Below are positions 30,268 through 38,785 of a stretch of DNA of 64,000 nt, one piece after another. The stretch spans positions 1 to 64,000 of the forward strand of contig NZ_SOFE01000027.1 of assembly GCF_004402405.1 (NCBI RefSeq), given 5' to 3'. Both the position numbers and the translations under genes were made by a program. The stretch's first letter is position 1, and each line of letters opens with the position of its first letter. The DNA comes from Cryobacterium levicorallinum (GTDB lineage: Bacteria; Actinomycetota; Actinomycetes; Actinomycetales; Microbacteriaceae). Below the pieces are notes generated by a model. That model was not told the origin of the DNA. It saw nothing but the letters and a program-made list of their open reading frames with translations, and ran no database searches.

Positions 30268-31431
30268 CTACTTGACGCGCTTATAGAAGGGGAGCGAGGT
30301 GACGGTCGCCGGAATGCGGGTACCCCGTACGTCGACGTAGACCTCGGTGCCGAGACGGGCGAGGTCGGGGCTGACGTAGGCCATGGCGATCGGGTAACCG
30401 AGGGTCGGCGACAGGGCGCCGCTGGTGATGACGCCGTCGGCGTTTTCCGCATCGACGCTGCGGAAGATCTCGTAGTCCGCGCGTCCGGCACGCTTGCCAG
30501 CGGCAATCAGACCGACCAAAACGGATGCGCCAGCCTCCGGCCCCGCAACGCTGGCCGCTCGGCCGACGAAGTCGTTCTCCTTCTTCAGGTTGACGACGCG
30601 GCCGAGTCCGGCCTGGACCGGGAAGGTGTTGAGGGTCAATTCGTGACCGTAGAGTGGCATGCCAGCCTCGAGGCGGAGGGTATCGCGGCTGGCCAGCCCA
30701 GCCGGCACCAGGCCGCGGTCGGCGCCGGCGACCACGAGTGCGTCCCAGAGCTCACGGGCCTGGTCGGCCGCGAGGTAGAGCTCGAAACCGTCTTCACCGG
30801 TGTACCCGGTGCGGGCGACCAGCAGCGGCTGGCCACGGAAGAAGGCATCCGTGATTCGGTAATACTTCATGAACAGCAGGTCGGTGCCGACGTCGGTGAC
30901 GCCGCCGGTGGCGCGCAGAATGGCGAGGGCGTTCGGACCCTGCACGGCGATCAGCGCGTAGTCGTCGCTCTGGTCAACGACGCTCACGTCGAAGCCTTCG
31001 GCACGGGCGAGCAACGCGTCGAACGCGGCGAATCTGTTGCCGGCGTTGGCCACAACCAGAAACTTGGTTTCATCGAGGCGGTAGACGACGAGATCGTCGA
31101 TGATGCCGCCGTTCTCGGCCAGCAGCAGGCTGTACTTGGCCTGCCAGAGTTCGATACCCGAGAGCTCGCCGGCCAGCGCGTAGTCGAGGTAGGCGGCGGC
31201 ATCCGTGCCTTCGACCAGAATTTCGGCCATGTGGGACAGGTCAAACAGGCCGGCCGCGTTGCGCACGGCGTGGTGCTCGGCGAGATCGCTGGAGTAGCGC
31301 ACCGGCATCTGCCAGCCAGCGAAGTCGGTGAAGCTGGCATCGGCATCGACGTGCGCCTGGTGCAGAGGGGAGAAGCGTTCGGTATTTCGTGAATCGGTGG
31401 AGTCGGGGGTGCTGGAATCGGCCGTGGTCAT
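30268..31431 (-). CDS. gcvT: Aminomethyltransferase, glycine cleavage T-protein
   Basis: A 387-residue enzyme that moves the methylene unit from GcvH to tetrahydrofolate and releases ammonia. Motifs visible are FDLSHMAEI near residue 62, the folate-binding region [29 protein letters not shown] near 207 with the catalytic region, and the C-terminal barrel ending [12 protein letters not shown]. The ATG is preceded by GGAGAAC. It is the first gene of the operon and starts about 50 bases after the glycine riboswitch. Confidence 0.95.
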   Translation of the reverse strand: MTTADSSTPDSTDSRNTERFSPLHQAHVDADASFTDFAGWQMPVRYSSDLAEHHAVRNAAGLFDLSHMAEILVEGTDAAAYLDYALAGELSGIELWQAKYSLLLAENGGIIDDLVVYRLDETKFLVVANAGNRFAAFDALLARAEGFDVSVVDQSDDYALIAVQGPNALAILRATGGVTDVGTDLLFMKYYRITDAFFRGQPLLVARTGYTGEDGFELYLAADQARELWDALVVAGADRGLVPAGLASRDTLRLEAGMPLYGHELTLNTFPVQAGLGRVVNLKKENDFVGRAASVAGPEAGASVLVGLIAAGKRAGRADYEIFRSVDAENADGVITSGALSPTLGYPIAMAYVSPDLARLGTEVYVDVRGTRIPATVTSLPFYKRVK

Positions 31432-31483
31432 GAGTTCTCCGGGTCACAGGATGGTGTGCACGGCTCGTTTGAGCCGCGTGGGA

Positions 31484-31678
31484 ACTCCCCCTCTGTCGCT
31501 CGTGCCTGAGAGCTTCACCAGCGCGCGGGCGCTGACTTTCACCGTGGGCGAGATTGTCAGGCACGCACAATCTACTTTTCAGAGTGGCCAGTTCGATGCG
31601 GTACGAGTACCTGAGAGATTGTCGGGGAGGATTGCTCCTTCGGTGTTCGCACGCTGTCGCGCCGAACTCTCCCGCACC
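31484..31678 (-). promoter_or_regulatory. Tandem glycine riboswitch upstream of gcvTHP
   Basis: The minus strand carries two consecutive glycine aptamers. The first starts with GGTGCGGGAGAGTTC, has CGAAGGAGCAATCCTCCC and ends in the AATCTCTCAGGTA and CGAACTGGCC signatures. The second spans about 31570-31484 and repeats the pattern with GTGAAAGTC, GGTGAAGCTCTCAGGCA and GAGGGGGAGTTCCC. Tandem aptamers bind glycine cooperatively and turn on glycine cleavage genes. The fit with gcvT directly downstream makes the call strong. The expression platform could not be resolved by eye. Confidence 0.93.
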
Positions 31679-31717
31679 GTCCATATAGCCCGATATTCAG
31701 TTGTGGTAGCGCTCAGC

Positions 31718-32335
31718 CTAGCCCCACACTCCGCTGCTTCCGCGTCGATGGCTGTCCAGCAGGTGGGTATCGATCATGCCGATCGCCTCCATCAGGGCGA
31801 ACATCGTGGTCGGTCCGACGAAGACGAAGCCGACCTTCTTGAGGGCTTTCGCGAGCGAAACGGATGCCTCGGAGCTGGTCGGCACGTCGGCCTGCGTTCG
31901 CGGCTGCGGGGTTTCGTTCGGCTGGAACCCCCAGACGAAGTCGACCAGTCCGCCCTGCTCGCGCAGCGCGACGGTGGCCTGGGCGTTGGTGATCGTCGCG
32001 CGAATCTTGAGGCGGTTGCGTACGATCGCCGCGTCGCTCAGCAGGCGTTCGACGTCGTCCTCGTCGAAGGCAGCGACCCGGTCGGGGTCGAAGTCGGCGA
32101 ATGCCGCACGAAAACCGGGGCGCTTGCGCAGAATGATCGCCCAGGACAGCCCGGATTGGAACGCCTCGAGGCTGATGCGCTCGAACAGGGCGTGTTCAAA
32201 GCGCACCGGAATACCCCACTCGGTGTCGTAGTAGTCGCGGAGCATCGGGTCGACCGCAGCCCACCGGGGTCGGGCGAGGCCGTCGGGACCGACGATGGCG
32301 CCGGAGGCTGGTGGGATTTCTGTCATCCAGTCCAT
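31718..32335 (-). CDS. tag: DNA-3-methyladenine glycosylase I family protein, zinc site lost
   Basis: A 205-residue base-excision repair glycosylase of the Tag family that removes 3-methyladenine. Family features are DTEWGIPVRFEHALFERISL, the helix-hairpin region with LSWAIILRKRPGFR, and the C-terminal KKVGFVFVGPTTMFALMEA. Compared with E. coli Tag, the zinc-snap residues are mostly missing: the HD before EWG is YD, the early Cys is absent, and the final Cys in the HxxxC position is Ser (THLLDS). Only the late His remains. The ATG at 32335 and the one at 32326 are both possible starts. Confidence 0.82.
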   Translation of the reverse strand: MDWMTEIPPASGAIVGPDGLARPRWAAVDPMLRDYYDTEWGIPVRFEHALFERISLEAFQSGLSWAIILRKRPGFRAAFADFDPDRVAAFDEDDVERLLSDAAIVRNRLKIRATITNAQATVALREQGGLVDFVWGFQPNETPQPRTQADVPTSSEASVSLAKALKKVGFVFVGPTTMFALMEAIGMIDTHLLDSHRRGSSGVWG

Positions 32336-32399
32336 TAGAACACCGCTCGCCACAGGCGGCGGCCGAGGTGAGCAAGAGGACTAAAGTCGCAGCCAGAGC

Positions 32400-32603
32400 C
32401 CAGGAGACGTCTTCAATGCGCTCGGTAATCAGAGTGCGAGCCTGGAGTGGCTGCACACCCTGAGTCCGTACTTCTGGGCGTTCGGTGACAGCCCGCTGAG
32501 CACCGGGGCGAACGTGACGACGATCGTCGTGTTCTACGCCGTCTCGCTCCTACTGGCGGCGACGGCAGCCATCGCCCTGCGCCAACGCGACATCGGCGTG
32601 TGA
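32400..32603 (+). pseudogene. C-terminal remnant of an ABC-2-type permease
   Basis: The frame ending at the TGA 32601-32603 reads GNQSASLEWLHTLSPYFWA, then a membrane segment TIVVFYAVSLLLAATAAIAL and the tail RQRDIGV. This is the typical last segment of an ABC-2 (NatB/DrrB-like) export permease, where LSPxxW and a final helix ending in RRDI-like residues are common. The frame is closed by a stop at 32382-32384 and no earlier part of the gene exists, so it is a fragment left by a deletion. Confidence 0.7.
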
Positions 32604-32607
32604 GTCA

Positions 32608-33207
32608 CTAAGCCCAGGTCGCGGCCGCGGCCTGGGTCAGCTCGATGATGTTGTCGAGCAGTGCTTCCATGGTGGGCGAGCGCAGCAGCACGATCTGATC
32701 GAGCGGTCCGACCGGGGCGATCGCGGCGAGCTGCCAGGCGGCGGCGGTCGGGTCGTGCGAGAGCGCGACATCGGGCGACCACTCCTGGTCGCTGAACTCG
32801 CTCGCGAGTGACAGGGTGCGGCGCACAAGTTGCTCGGCCTGTTCGCGGCGCGGCAGCAGCGCATCGTCCCATTCCAGGTCGGGTAGTGCACGAACCGTCG
32901 CGAGCGGATGCGGGTCCTCCGGCATCCACTCGGTCACCTCGATTCTGCGCTCACCCTGCACCACCAGCCCGAGATAACCCTCCGGGGCTTCGAGCTGAGT
33001 AACCCGGGCGACGGTGCCGACGCTGAACCGACGTTCGCCGCCGCCCACTTCCTGGCCGCGTTCGATCAGCACGATGCCGAATTCGGCCGGCTCGGCATCG
33101 AGCACCCGGGCCAGCATCACGAGGTAGCGTTCCTCGAACACGCGCAGTTGCAGCGGCATGTAGGGGAACAGCACGGATCCCAGAGGGAACATCGGCAAGG
33201 TCGTCAT
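32608..33207 (-). CDS. LON substrate-binding-domain protein
   Basis: A 199-residue protein consisting only of the LON N-terminal (substrate-binding) domain, with MTTLPMFPLGSVLFPYMPL at the start, the family signature LRVFEERYLVMLARVL, then GTVARVTQLEAPEGYLGL, and a helical C-terminal part. It has no ATPase or protease domain. Such stand-alone proteins are widespread in actinobacteria and of unknown role. I chose the ATG at 33207 since homology starts there; the frame to 33294 is not supported. The stop is five bases from the end of the converging permease fragment. Confidence 0.85.
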   Translation of the reverse strand: MTTLPMFPLGSVLFPYMPLQLRVFEERYLVMLARVLDAEPAEFGIVLIERGQEVGGGERRFSVGTVARVTQLEAPEGYLGLVVQGERRIEVTEWMPEDPHPLATVRALPDLEWDDALLPRREQAEQLVRRTLSLASEFSDQEWSPDVALSHDPTAAAWQLAAIAPVGPLDQIVLLRSPTMEALLDNIIELTQAAAATWA

Positions 33208-33381
33208 ACACCCAGCGAACCACGTTGACGCCGCCGCGCCTAGCCCCAGGCACGTGTTCGCGGTGAACACTCGTTGGGTGCAGCGGTGGAACATCCGTGC
33301 GTGCAGCGGTGGGTTCGGTCGGTTTCGGCGCGTAGCCTAGAAGGGCTGCTCGCCTCCCGCGCAGCGAACGAGAGGCTTTAC

Positions 33382-33762
33382 GTGGACATCACCCTGCTGG
33401 CACATTTCGTGGCCGCCGCTGAGGCACCCGATTTCGCCCGCGCCGCGCAGACACTCGGCGTCTCCCGCGACACCCTCAGCGCCTCGGTAAAGCGAGTCGA
33501 AGCCGAACTCGGCTATGCATTGTTCGATCGTGCCGCCGAGAGCACTACGCTCACTGAGATCGGGGCTGCCTTCCTGGACGACGCCCGCCTCGAGTTGACT
33601 GAGGCCGCCGCGCGCGGCGCGCAGGCCGGCGGCGGTTCCGGCGGTTCGCGCCGGTCAGGCGGTTCAGGCGGCGGCGGTAAGGCCAAAGCCAACAAGGGCA
33701 AGGGCCGTGCCCCCGCGGTGAAGGGCCAGCCGAAGCTAGGGAAGAAGCGCCAGTCGCGCTGA
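33382..33762 (+). CDS. Stand-alone LysR-type helix-turn-helix protein with Gly/Lys tail
   Basis: A 126-residue protein. Residues 1-65 form a LysR-type winged helix (DITLLAHFVAAAEAPDFARA, then SRDTLSASVKRVEAELG and ALFDRAAESTTLTEIGAAFL). The LysR effector-binding domain is absent. Instead a low-complexity tail follows, first rich in Gly and Ser, then rich in Lys, Ala and Pro (KAKANKGKGRAPAVKGQPK). I chose the GTG at 33382, which has GAGAGG seven bases upstream. The basic tail suggests extra DNA contact. The hairpin at 33800-33842 ends the transcript. Confidence 0.75.
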   Translation: MDITLLAHFVAAAEAPDFARAAQTLGVSRDTLSASVKRVEAELGYALFDRAAESTTLTEIGAAFLDDARLELTEAAARGAQAGGGSGGSRRSGGSGGGGKAKANKGKGRAPAVKGQPKLGKKRQSR

Positions 33763-33799
33763 TTCGCGACGCTTTTTTGGCAATGCACGTGGCGGCCAA

Positions 33800-33842
33800 A
33801 ACGGGACCCGCAGGACCGATTACCGGTCTGGCAGGTCCCGTT
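33800..33842. terminator. Two-stage hairpin between converging genes
   Basis: AACGGGACC and GGTCCCGTT form an outer 9-bp stem. GACCG and CGGTC form an inner stem around ATTAC. It lies 38 bases after the LysR-type gene and 20 bases past the rhodopsin stop, so it can serve both strands. Confidence 0.75.
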
Positions 33843-33862
33843 CATATCGACGGCTTCGTCGA

Positions 33863-34705
33863 CTACTTCCGCCGATTCTGAACGAGAGGCTGCTTGAGGC
33901 TCGTCGCCTCCTCCAGAGTCAGTTCGACCTCGGCAAAGGCCTGGTCATCTGAGAAGGACTTCATCCGCGCGATCCGGAAGATGATCAGGCCGTACAGACA
34001 TTTGGCCAGGATATCTGCTACGGAGTAGCCGATCTGGAGTCCGACCCATGCGTCGGACCCGTCGATACCCAGTCCGGGCAGCAGGTAGGCAATCGGGTAG
34101 ACGCCCCACGTTGCCAGCAGGAGCAGTCGCAGCAGGCTGATGGTCTTACGCACCGTCGCGGGTTGGCGGTCGAGCGACTTGGTCAGTTCAACGAAGAGCA
34201 CGTAGAGGATATAAGCGAAGGGAAGAGAAGAGAGCAGACCGAAGATGCCACGGGTGAGATTGTCCGACGCCATTTCGCCGGGGTAGCCCAAGGCAATCAT
34301 CAGGGCAGCAGCAGGAATGAGCCGGGTGAGCAGGCTGCTCTGCACCTTCCGGGCCAGCGCCAGAACTGCCACGAGTTCAAGGAGAAGCAGCGGAACCGTC
34401 AGCAGCCAGTCAACGTAGCGGTATCCCTCATTGAACGACGCTCCCGCGACCTGAACATAATCACCGCGGCCGCCGACCGCCTCGGTCACGAAAGCTTCCG
34501 TGAACGAGTTAAAGATGCGGAAATAATGGTACGCCGCGATGCCACAAACGATCGCCGCGACAGTCAATGCCTGACGATATCGCGGCAATACGCGCGGAAG
34601 GCTGATGACCAGAAAGATAGAGGTGAAAAGCTGCGAGGCAATGACGAGGGAGAAAATATTGTAGATGGTGTCGTACTGCACTTGGGTTAGTGAATCAGGT
34701 ATCAA
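33863..34705 (-). CDS. Light-driven proton-pumping rhodopsin (DTE type)
   Basis: A 280-residue seven-helix retinal protein in the cytoplasmic membrane. Helix C reads RYVDWLLTVPLLLLE, giving the pump motif Asp99 (acceptor), Thr103 and Glu110 (donor) as in proteorhodopsin. Leu107 sits at the proteorhodopsin 105 tuning position, which suggests green absorption. His60 in helix B matches the counterion-linked histidine. Helix G has DILAKCLYG with Asp231 and the retinal lysine Lys235. Whether a carotenoid antenna could bind cannot be decided by eye. The start is a TTG with AGAGG upstream. The gene is divergent from crtY-blh, which supply retinal. Confidence 0.93.
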   Translation of the reverse strand: MIPDSLTQVQYDTIYNIFSLVIASQLFTSIFLVISLPRVLPRYRQALTVAAIVCGIAAYHYFRIFNSFTEAFVTEAVGGRGDYVQVAGASFNEGYRYVDWLLTVPLLLLELVAVLALARKVQSSLLTRLIPAAALMIALGYPGEMASDNLTRGIFGLLSSLPFAYILYVLFVELTKSLDRQPATVRKTISLLRLLLLATWGVYPIAYLLPGLGIDGSDAWVGLQIGYSVADILAKCLYGLIIFRIARMKSFSDDQAFAEVELTLEEATSLKQPLVQNRRK

Positions 34706-34755
34706 AATAGCCTCTGATGCTCGAGAATCGCTGACGGTACGGGAGATAAAGCACG

Positions 34756-34782
34756 TACCTAGGTAACCTGGCTAGGTATATT
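34756..34782. promoter_or_regulatory. CTAGGTA repeats in the rhodopsin/crtY divergent promoter
   Basis: The perfect palindrome TACCTAGGTA (34756-34765) is followed by a second CTAGGTA (34772-34778) that runs into TATATT, a possible -10 on the plus strand. The whole divergent region is 34706-34915. A light- or B12-responsive MerR-type regulator is a guess only; no regulator gene is adjacent. Confidence 0.4.
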
Positions 34783-34915
34783 AGGAAACCTACTCCAAAT
34801 CGACGTTCAGAGGTAGTAGTGATTCATCCGTAGATTTCTTCAGCTGTTGTAGCCGACTCGATCGGTCCACAGAATCACCACACCTCAGCATGTGGTTAAG
34901 AGAAATAGAGCACAA

Positions 34916-36124
34916 ATGAACTCTGTCGAAGACGCTGACGTTGTGGTGCTTGGTGCGGGACTGGCCGGGCTTAGCCTGGCGGCCCGGCTGGCGCGCGCGC
35001 CAGCCGGGCCGCGCGTTGTCGTCGTCGAACCGCGCACCGCGTACCAGGACGACCGCAGCTGGTGCTTTTGGCAGCAAGAACATCACGAACTCTCGCACTT
35101 GGTTTCCCAACGCTGGCCGACGTGGACCTTTACTGATGCCGCAGGTAGCGCGGTTCGGCACGAGGTTCCGGCTTTGTCATACCAGTACATTCGTGGCATC
35201 GACTTCTATTCCAGCGCGCAGACCGACATCGCTCAGTCGCCGCGTGTAGACCTGCGTCTCGGCGTACGCGCCGAAATGGTGAGCGCGGTGCCGCACGGTG
35301 TGCGGGTCGAAACCAGCGGCGGCACACTGCTGGCCCGTCAGGTGATCGATACGCGACCACGGCCCGCTGCCGCGATGCTCTATCAAAGTTTTGTGGGCGT
35401 TGAATTCGAGTGTGACGGGCCGCATCCGTTCGACCCGACCGAGGTGACATTGATGGGGTCGCTTGCCGCCAATGAGGAAGGCCTGAGCTTCGTTTACGCG
35501 CTGCCATTGGGTCCGAACCGGGCCATCGTGGAGTGGACCCGCTTCGGCACAACGCCGATCAAACGGGAACTTCTGGCCGGTGAGTTGGACCACGTTTTAA
35601 CGGGCCTGGGTCTGGATGACGTTCGTCGGGTGCGCACCGAGGGTGGGGTGCTGGCCATGGGACGGGGCCGTCAGACCGCGCCGGAGATACCCGGGGTGGT
35701 GCTTGCCGGAAATGCGGGCGGCGCTTTGCGAGCCGCCTCAGGCTATGGATTCTTGCGCATTCAACGGTGGGCGCAAGTGTGCACGGATCGCCTCCTGGCG
35801 GGGCGGGAAGCGGTGGGGCATCCCGAAGAACCGTGGCTGCGTCGCACCTTCGACCGCATATTTCTCCAGGCCGTTCGCGCGCATCCGGAACGTACTGCAG
35901 AGTATTTTCTCGCTCTGGCCCGCGGTGTGCCGCCGGCCACCCTGGTGCGTTTCCTCAGTGACGGCGCCCGGGCCGCAGACTATGCCAAAATCATATTCAG
36001 CCTGCCATGGAGCCCGTTTATCGCCCAGGTAGCCGCACCCACAGCCTTCACCTCTGCATCGGCTGCACAGGCCTTACTCGTCGTCACGCCCACTGGGACC
36101 GTGTGCTCGGGCGAGACACAATGA
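34916..36124 (+). CDS. crtY: Lycopene beta-cyclase (CrtY type)
   Basis: A 402-residue flavoprotein that converts lycopene to beta-carotene, the precursor of retinal. A dinucleotide-binding motif lies at the N-terminus (VVVLGAGLAGLSLAARL, glycines near 13-18), then DDRSWCFW, typical of CrtY, the central YALPLGPNRAIVEWTRF and the C-terminal GNAGGALRAASGYGFLRIQ. The ATG at 34916 gives the normal N-terminus; an upstream start at 34892 is less likely. Its stop overlaps the blh start (ATGA). The other carotenoid genes are not in this window. Confidence 0.92.
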   Translation: MNSVEDADVVVLGAGLAGLSLAARLARAPAGPRVVVVEPRTAYQDDRSWCFWQQEHHELSHLVSQRWPTWTFTDAAGSAVRHEVPALSYQYIRGIDFYSSAQTDIAQSPRVDLRLGVRAEMVSAVPHGVRVETSGGTLLARQVIDTRPRPAAAMLYQSFVGVEFECDGPHPFDPTEVTLMGSLAANEEGLSFVYALPLGPNRAIVEWTRFGTTPIKRELLAGELDHVLTGLGLDDVRRVRTEGGVLAMGRGRQTAPEIPGVVLAGNAGGALRAASGYGFLRIQRWAQVCTDRLLAGREAVGHPEEPWLRRTFDRIFLQAVRAHPERTAEYFLALARGVPPATLVRFLSDGARAADYAKIIFSLPWSPFIAQVAAPTAFTSASAAQALLVVTPTGTVCSGETQ

Positions 36125-37062
36125 TGGAGCAGGTCGCCGCGCCCCGAATCGGTACCGCCCGCGCAACCGCCCGAATCCGCCACGTCCCCATCGAAACGGT
36201 GGTGTTCTCCGGTCTGGCACTGACCACGCTGGCCATGCTCGAGTTCGGCCTGCCGATGCTCTCACCTACGTTTCAGGTCGTACTTCTCGGCGTGCTCGTC
36301 GCCGTGCTGGGTCTGCCTCACGGTGCCCTCGATCCATTGATCGCGCGTCGCGCCGGCGTCTGGCGAACCCCGCTGGGTTTTGCTGCGTTCAACACGGTAT
36401 ACCTCGTGATTGTGGTCGGTGTCGTGCTGCTCTGGCTAGTCGCCCCGGTGCTGAGCTTGGTTGCGTTCCTGATCGTGTCGGCGCTGCATTTCGGGTCTGA
36501 TTGGAACGCTGATCGTGGGTTGTGGCTGCGCTTTCTCGCCGGATTCGGGCTGCTGAGCGTACCGGCCTTCTCACATCCGGATCAGGTGGGCGCTGCCTAC
36601 GTGGTGCTTGCCGGTGCCGACGGCGCGATGGTGTCGGACGTGCAGGCAGGACTGGCACCGCTCGCTCTGGCCGGGCTGCTGGTGGCGGCCGTCGCCGCCA
36701 TGCGGCATCGGCCGCATGAGAGCGTGGAAATCGTGCTCACGTCGGTGCTCGCATTGGCCTGCGAGCCGCTGGTCTTCTTTTTGGTGTATTTCTGTGCGCT
36801 GCACAGCTTTCGGCATTTGAGGGCGGGGTTTGCCGAAGAACGTGGCGGAGGGCGACTACCGCCCCTGATCGTGGTCGTGTATACCGTGGTGCCGATCCTC
36901 GCGGCCGGTGCTTTGCTGTTCGTCATCGGCCCCAGCGGCGATATGCCGGAGCAGATACTGCAAGTGCTGTTCATCGGCCTGGCCGGCCTCACCGTGCCGC
37001 ACATGATCGTGGTCACCCACGAAAAGCGGCACCAAAAGAAGTTGATGGCCCTGCCCGGGTGA
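36121..37062 (+). CDS. blh: Beta-carotene 15,15'-dioxygenase (Brp/Blh family)
   Basis: A 313-residue membrane enzyme that cleaves beta-carotene into two retinal molecules for the rhodopsin. It has about eight membrane segments and conserved histidine motifs for the iron centre: GLPHGALDP (His67), HFGSD (His123), CALHSFRHL (His228 and His232) and TVPHMIVVTH (His294). Two ATGs are adjacent (36121 and 36124); the first overlaps the crtY stop. The longer frame from 36007 lies inside crtY. The pairing crtY-blh opposite the rhodopsin gene is a complete retinal-supply module. Confidence 0.93.
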   Translation: MMEQVAAPRIGTARATARIRHVPIETVVFSGLALTTLAMLEFGLPMLSPTFQVVLLGVLVAVLGLPHGALDPLIARRAGVWRTPLGFAAFNTVYLVIVVGVVLLWLVAPVLSLVAFLIVSALHFGSDWNADRGLWLRFLAGFGLLSVPAFSHPDQVGAAYVVLAGADGAMVSDVQAGLAPLALAGLLVAAVAAMRHRPHESVEIVLTSVLALACEPLVFFLVYFCALHSFRHLRAGFAEERGGGRLPPLIVVVYTVVPILAAGALLFVIGPSGDMPEQILQVLFIGLAGLTVPHMIVVTHEKRHQKKLMALPG

Positions 37063-37080
37063 GCTGTTCGGACGTGACCG

Positions 37081-38745
37081 TCAGCCCTCGAGAACCTGGC
37101 CCGCTTCGACTTTCCAGTGCCGGTCGGTGCGCACGTTGGCCAGCATGCGCCGGTCGTGGGTGACCAGAAGCAGCGTGCCTTCATAACTGTCGAGCGCCTG
37201 TTCCAGTTGCTCAATCGCCGCGAGGTCAAGGTGGTTGGTCGGCTCGTCGAGCACGAGCAGGTTCACACCGCGCGCCTGCAGCAGCGCTAGCCCGGCCCGG
37301 GTGCGCTCCCCTGGCGACAGATCGTCGACCGGGCGGTTCACATGGTCGGCTTTCAGGCCGAACTTAGCCAGCAGGGTGCGCACTTCGGCCGGGGATAGAT
37401 CGGGTACGAGTAGCTCGAAACTCGCGGCCAGGGGCCGGGCGCCGGCCAGGAGCGCCCGGGCCTGGTCGATTTCGCCGATCGCAACGCTGGCGCCGAGGTG
37501 AGCGCTGCCGGCATCCGCTTTCTGACGTCCCAGCAGAGCGCGCAGCAGGGTGGACTTGCCGGCGCCGTTCGGGCCGGTGATGCCGATGCGTTCTCCGCCG
37601 TTGATCTGCAGGGAGACCGGGCCGAGCACGAAGTCGCCCTGCCGGAATTCGGCGTTATTGAGGGTGGCCACGACGGCGCTCGAGCGCGGGGCGGCGCCGA
37701 TGGTGAACTCGAGCTGCCATTCCTTGCGGGGTTCCTCGACTTCTTCCAGGCGCGCAATACGGCTCTCCATCTGCCGCACCTTCTGGCCCTGCTTCTCGCT
37801 CGATTCGACCGAAGCCTTGCGGCGGATCTTGTCGTTGTCCGGTGCCTTCTTCATGGCATTGCGCACGCCCTGGCTCGACCATTCGCGCTGAGTTCTGGCC
37901 CGCCCGACAAGGTCGGCTTTCTTGGCGGCGAACTCGTCGTAGTTCTCACGGTTGTGCCGGCGCGCGGTTTCGCGTTCCTCGAGGTAGGCGTCGTAGCCGC
38001 CGCCGAACACCCGGTTTGCGCCCTGCGCGAGGTCGAGTTCGAGCACCCGGGTGACGCAGCGGGCGAGGAATTCGCGGTCGTGGCTGACCAGCACGACGCC
38101 GCCGCGCAGCCCGGTGACGAAGGTTTCGAGGCGTTCGAGCCCGTCGAGGTCGAGATCATTCGTCGGCTCATCGAGCAGCACGATGTCAAAGCGAGAGAGC
38201 AGCAGGGCGGCCAGGCCAACCCGGGCAGCCTGGCCGCCGGAAAGCGCGGTCATCAGGCTATCGGCGGTGAGTGTGCTGCCGAGGGTGAGGCCGAGGTCGG
38301 CGAGCACGATCGGCAGCCGCTCGTCGAGGTCGGCCGCACCGCTGGCCAGCCAACGCTCGAGCGCGCTCGAATAGGCGTCGGCCGGGTCGATCCCTCCGGC
38401 GCGCGACTGAGCGGCTCCGAGAGCGGATGCCGCGGCATCCATTTCGCGGGTCGCCTCGGCGCAGCCTGTGCGCCGGCCGATGTAGCCGGCGATGGTTTCC
38501 CCGGGCACCCGTTCGTGTTCCTGCGGGAGCGCGCCGACGAAGGCATCCGCTGGGCTGAGCGCGATGGTGCCGGCTTGCGGCTCGGTAAGCCCCGCCAGCA
38601 GGTTCAACAGGGTGGATTTGCCCGCGCCGTTGGCGCCGACCACGCCGATCACATCACCGGGGGCGACGGTCAGGTCGAGCGATTCAAAGAGGGTGCGGTG
38701 CGCGTAGCCGCCGGCCAGGCCCTTGGCCACGAGTGTTCCGGTCAT
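37081..38745 (-). CDS. ABC-F family ATPase
   Basis: A 554-residue soluble protein with two ABC ATPase domains and no membrane part. Domain 1 has GANGAGKSTL near residue 37, the signature LSGGQAARV and Walker B VLLDEPTNDLD. Domain 2 has GPNGAGKSTL near 393, LSPGERTRA and LLVLDEPTNHLD. The linker between them is a charged, probably coiled-coil segment (RENYDEFAAKKADLVGRART...). ABC-F proteins act on the ribosome, either as translation factors or in antibiotic resistance; the subgroup cannot be fixed by eye. The stop is 18 bases from the end of converging blh. Confidence 0.9.
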   Translation of the reverse strand: MTGTLVAKGLAGGYAHRTLFESLDLTVAPGDVIGVVGANGAGKSTLLNLLAGLTEPQAGTIALSPADAFVGALPQEHERVPGETIAGYIGRRTGCAEATREMDAAASALGAAQSRAGGIDPADAYSSALERWLASGAADLDERLPIVLADLGLTLGSTLTADSLMTALSGGQAARVGLAALLLSRFDIVLLDEPTNDLDLDGLERLETFVTGLRGGVVLVSHDREFLARCVTRVLELDLAQGANRVFGGGYDAYLEERETARRHNRENYDEFAAKKADLVGRARTQREWSSQGVRNAMKKAPDNDKIRRKASVESSEKQGQKVRQMESRIARLEEVEEPRKEWQLEFTIGAAPRSSAVVATLNNAEFRQGDFVLGPVSLQINGGERIGITGPNGAGKSTLLRALLGRQKADAGSAHLGASVAIGEIDQARALLAGARPLAASFELLVPDLSPAEVRTLLAKFGLKADHVNRPVDDLSPGERTRAGLALLQARGVNLLVLDEPTNHLDLAAIEQLEQALDSYEGTLLLVTHDRRMLANVRTDRHWKVEAGQVLEG

Positions 38746-38785
38746 TACCCAATGTTCTCATTGCCGCAGGCGTAGGGCGACCGGC

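Noticed and set aside
31241-31684. Open reading frame of 147 residues on the minus strand upstream of gcvT
   Set aside because: It runs through the tandem glycine riboswitch and overlaps gcvT. The sequence is explained by the conserved RNA.
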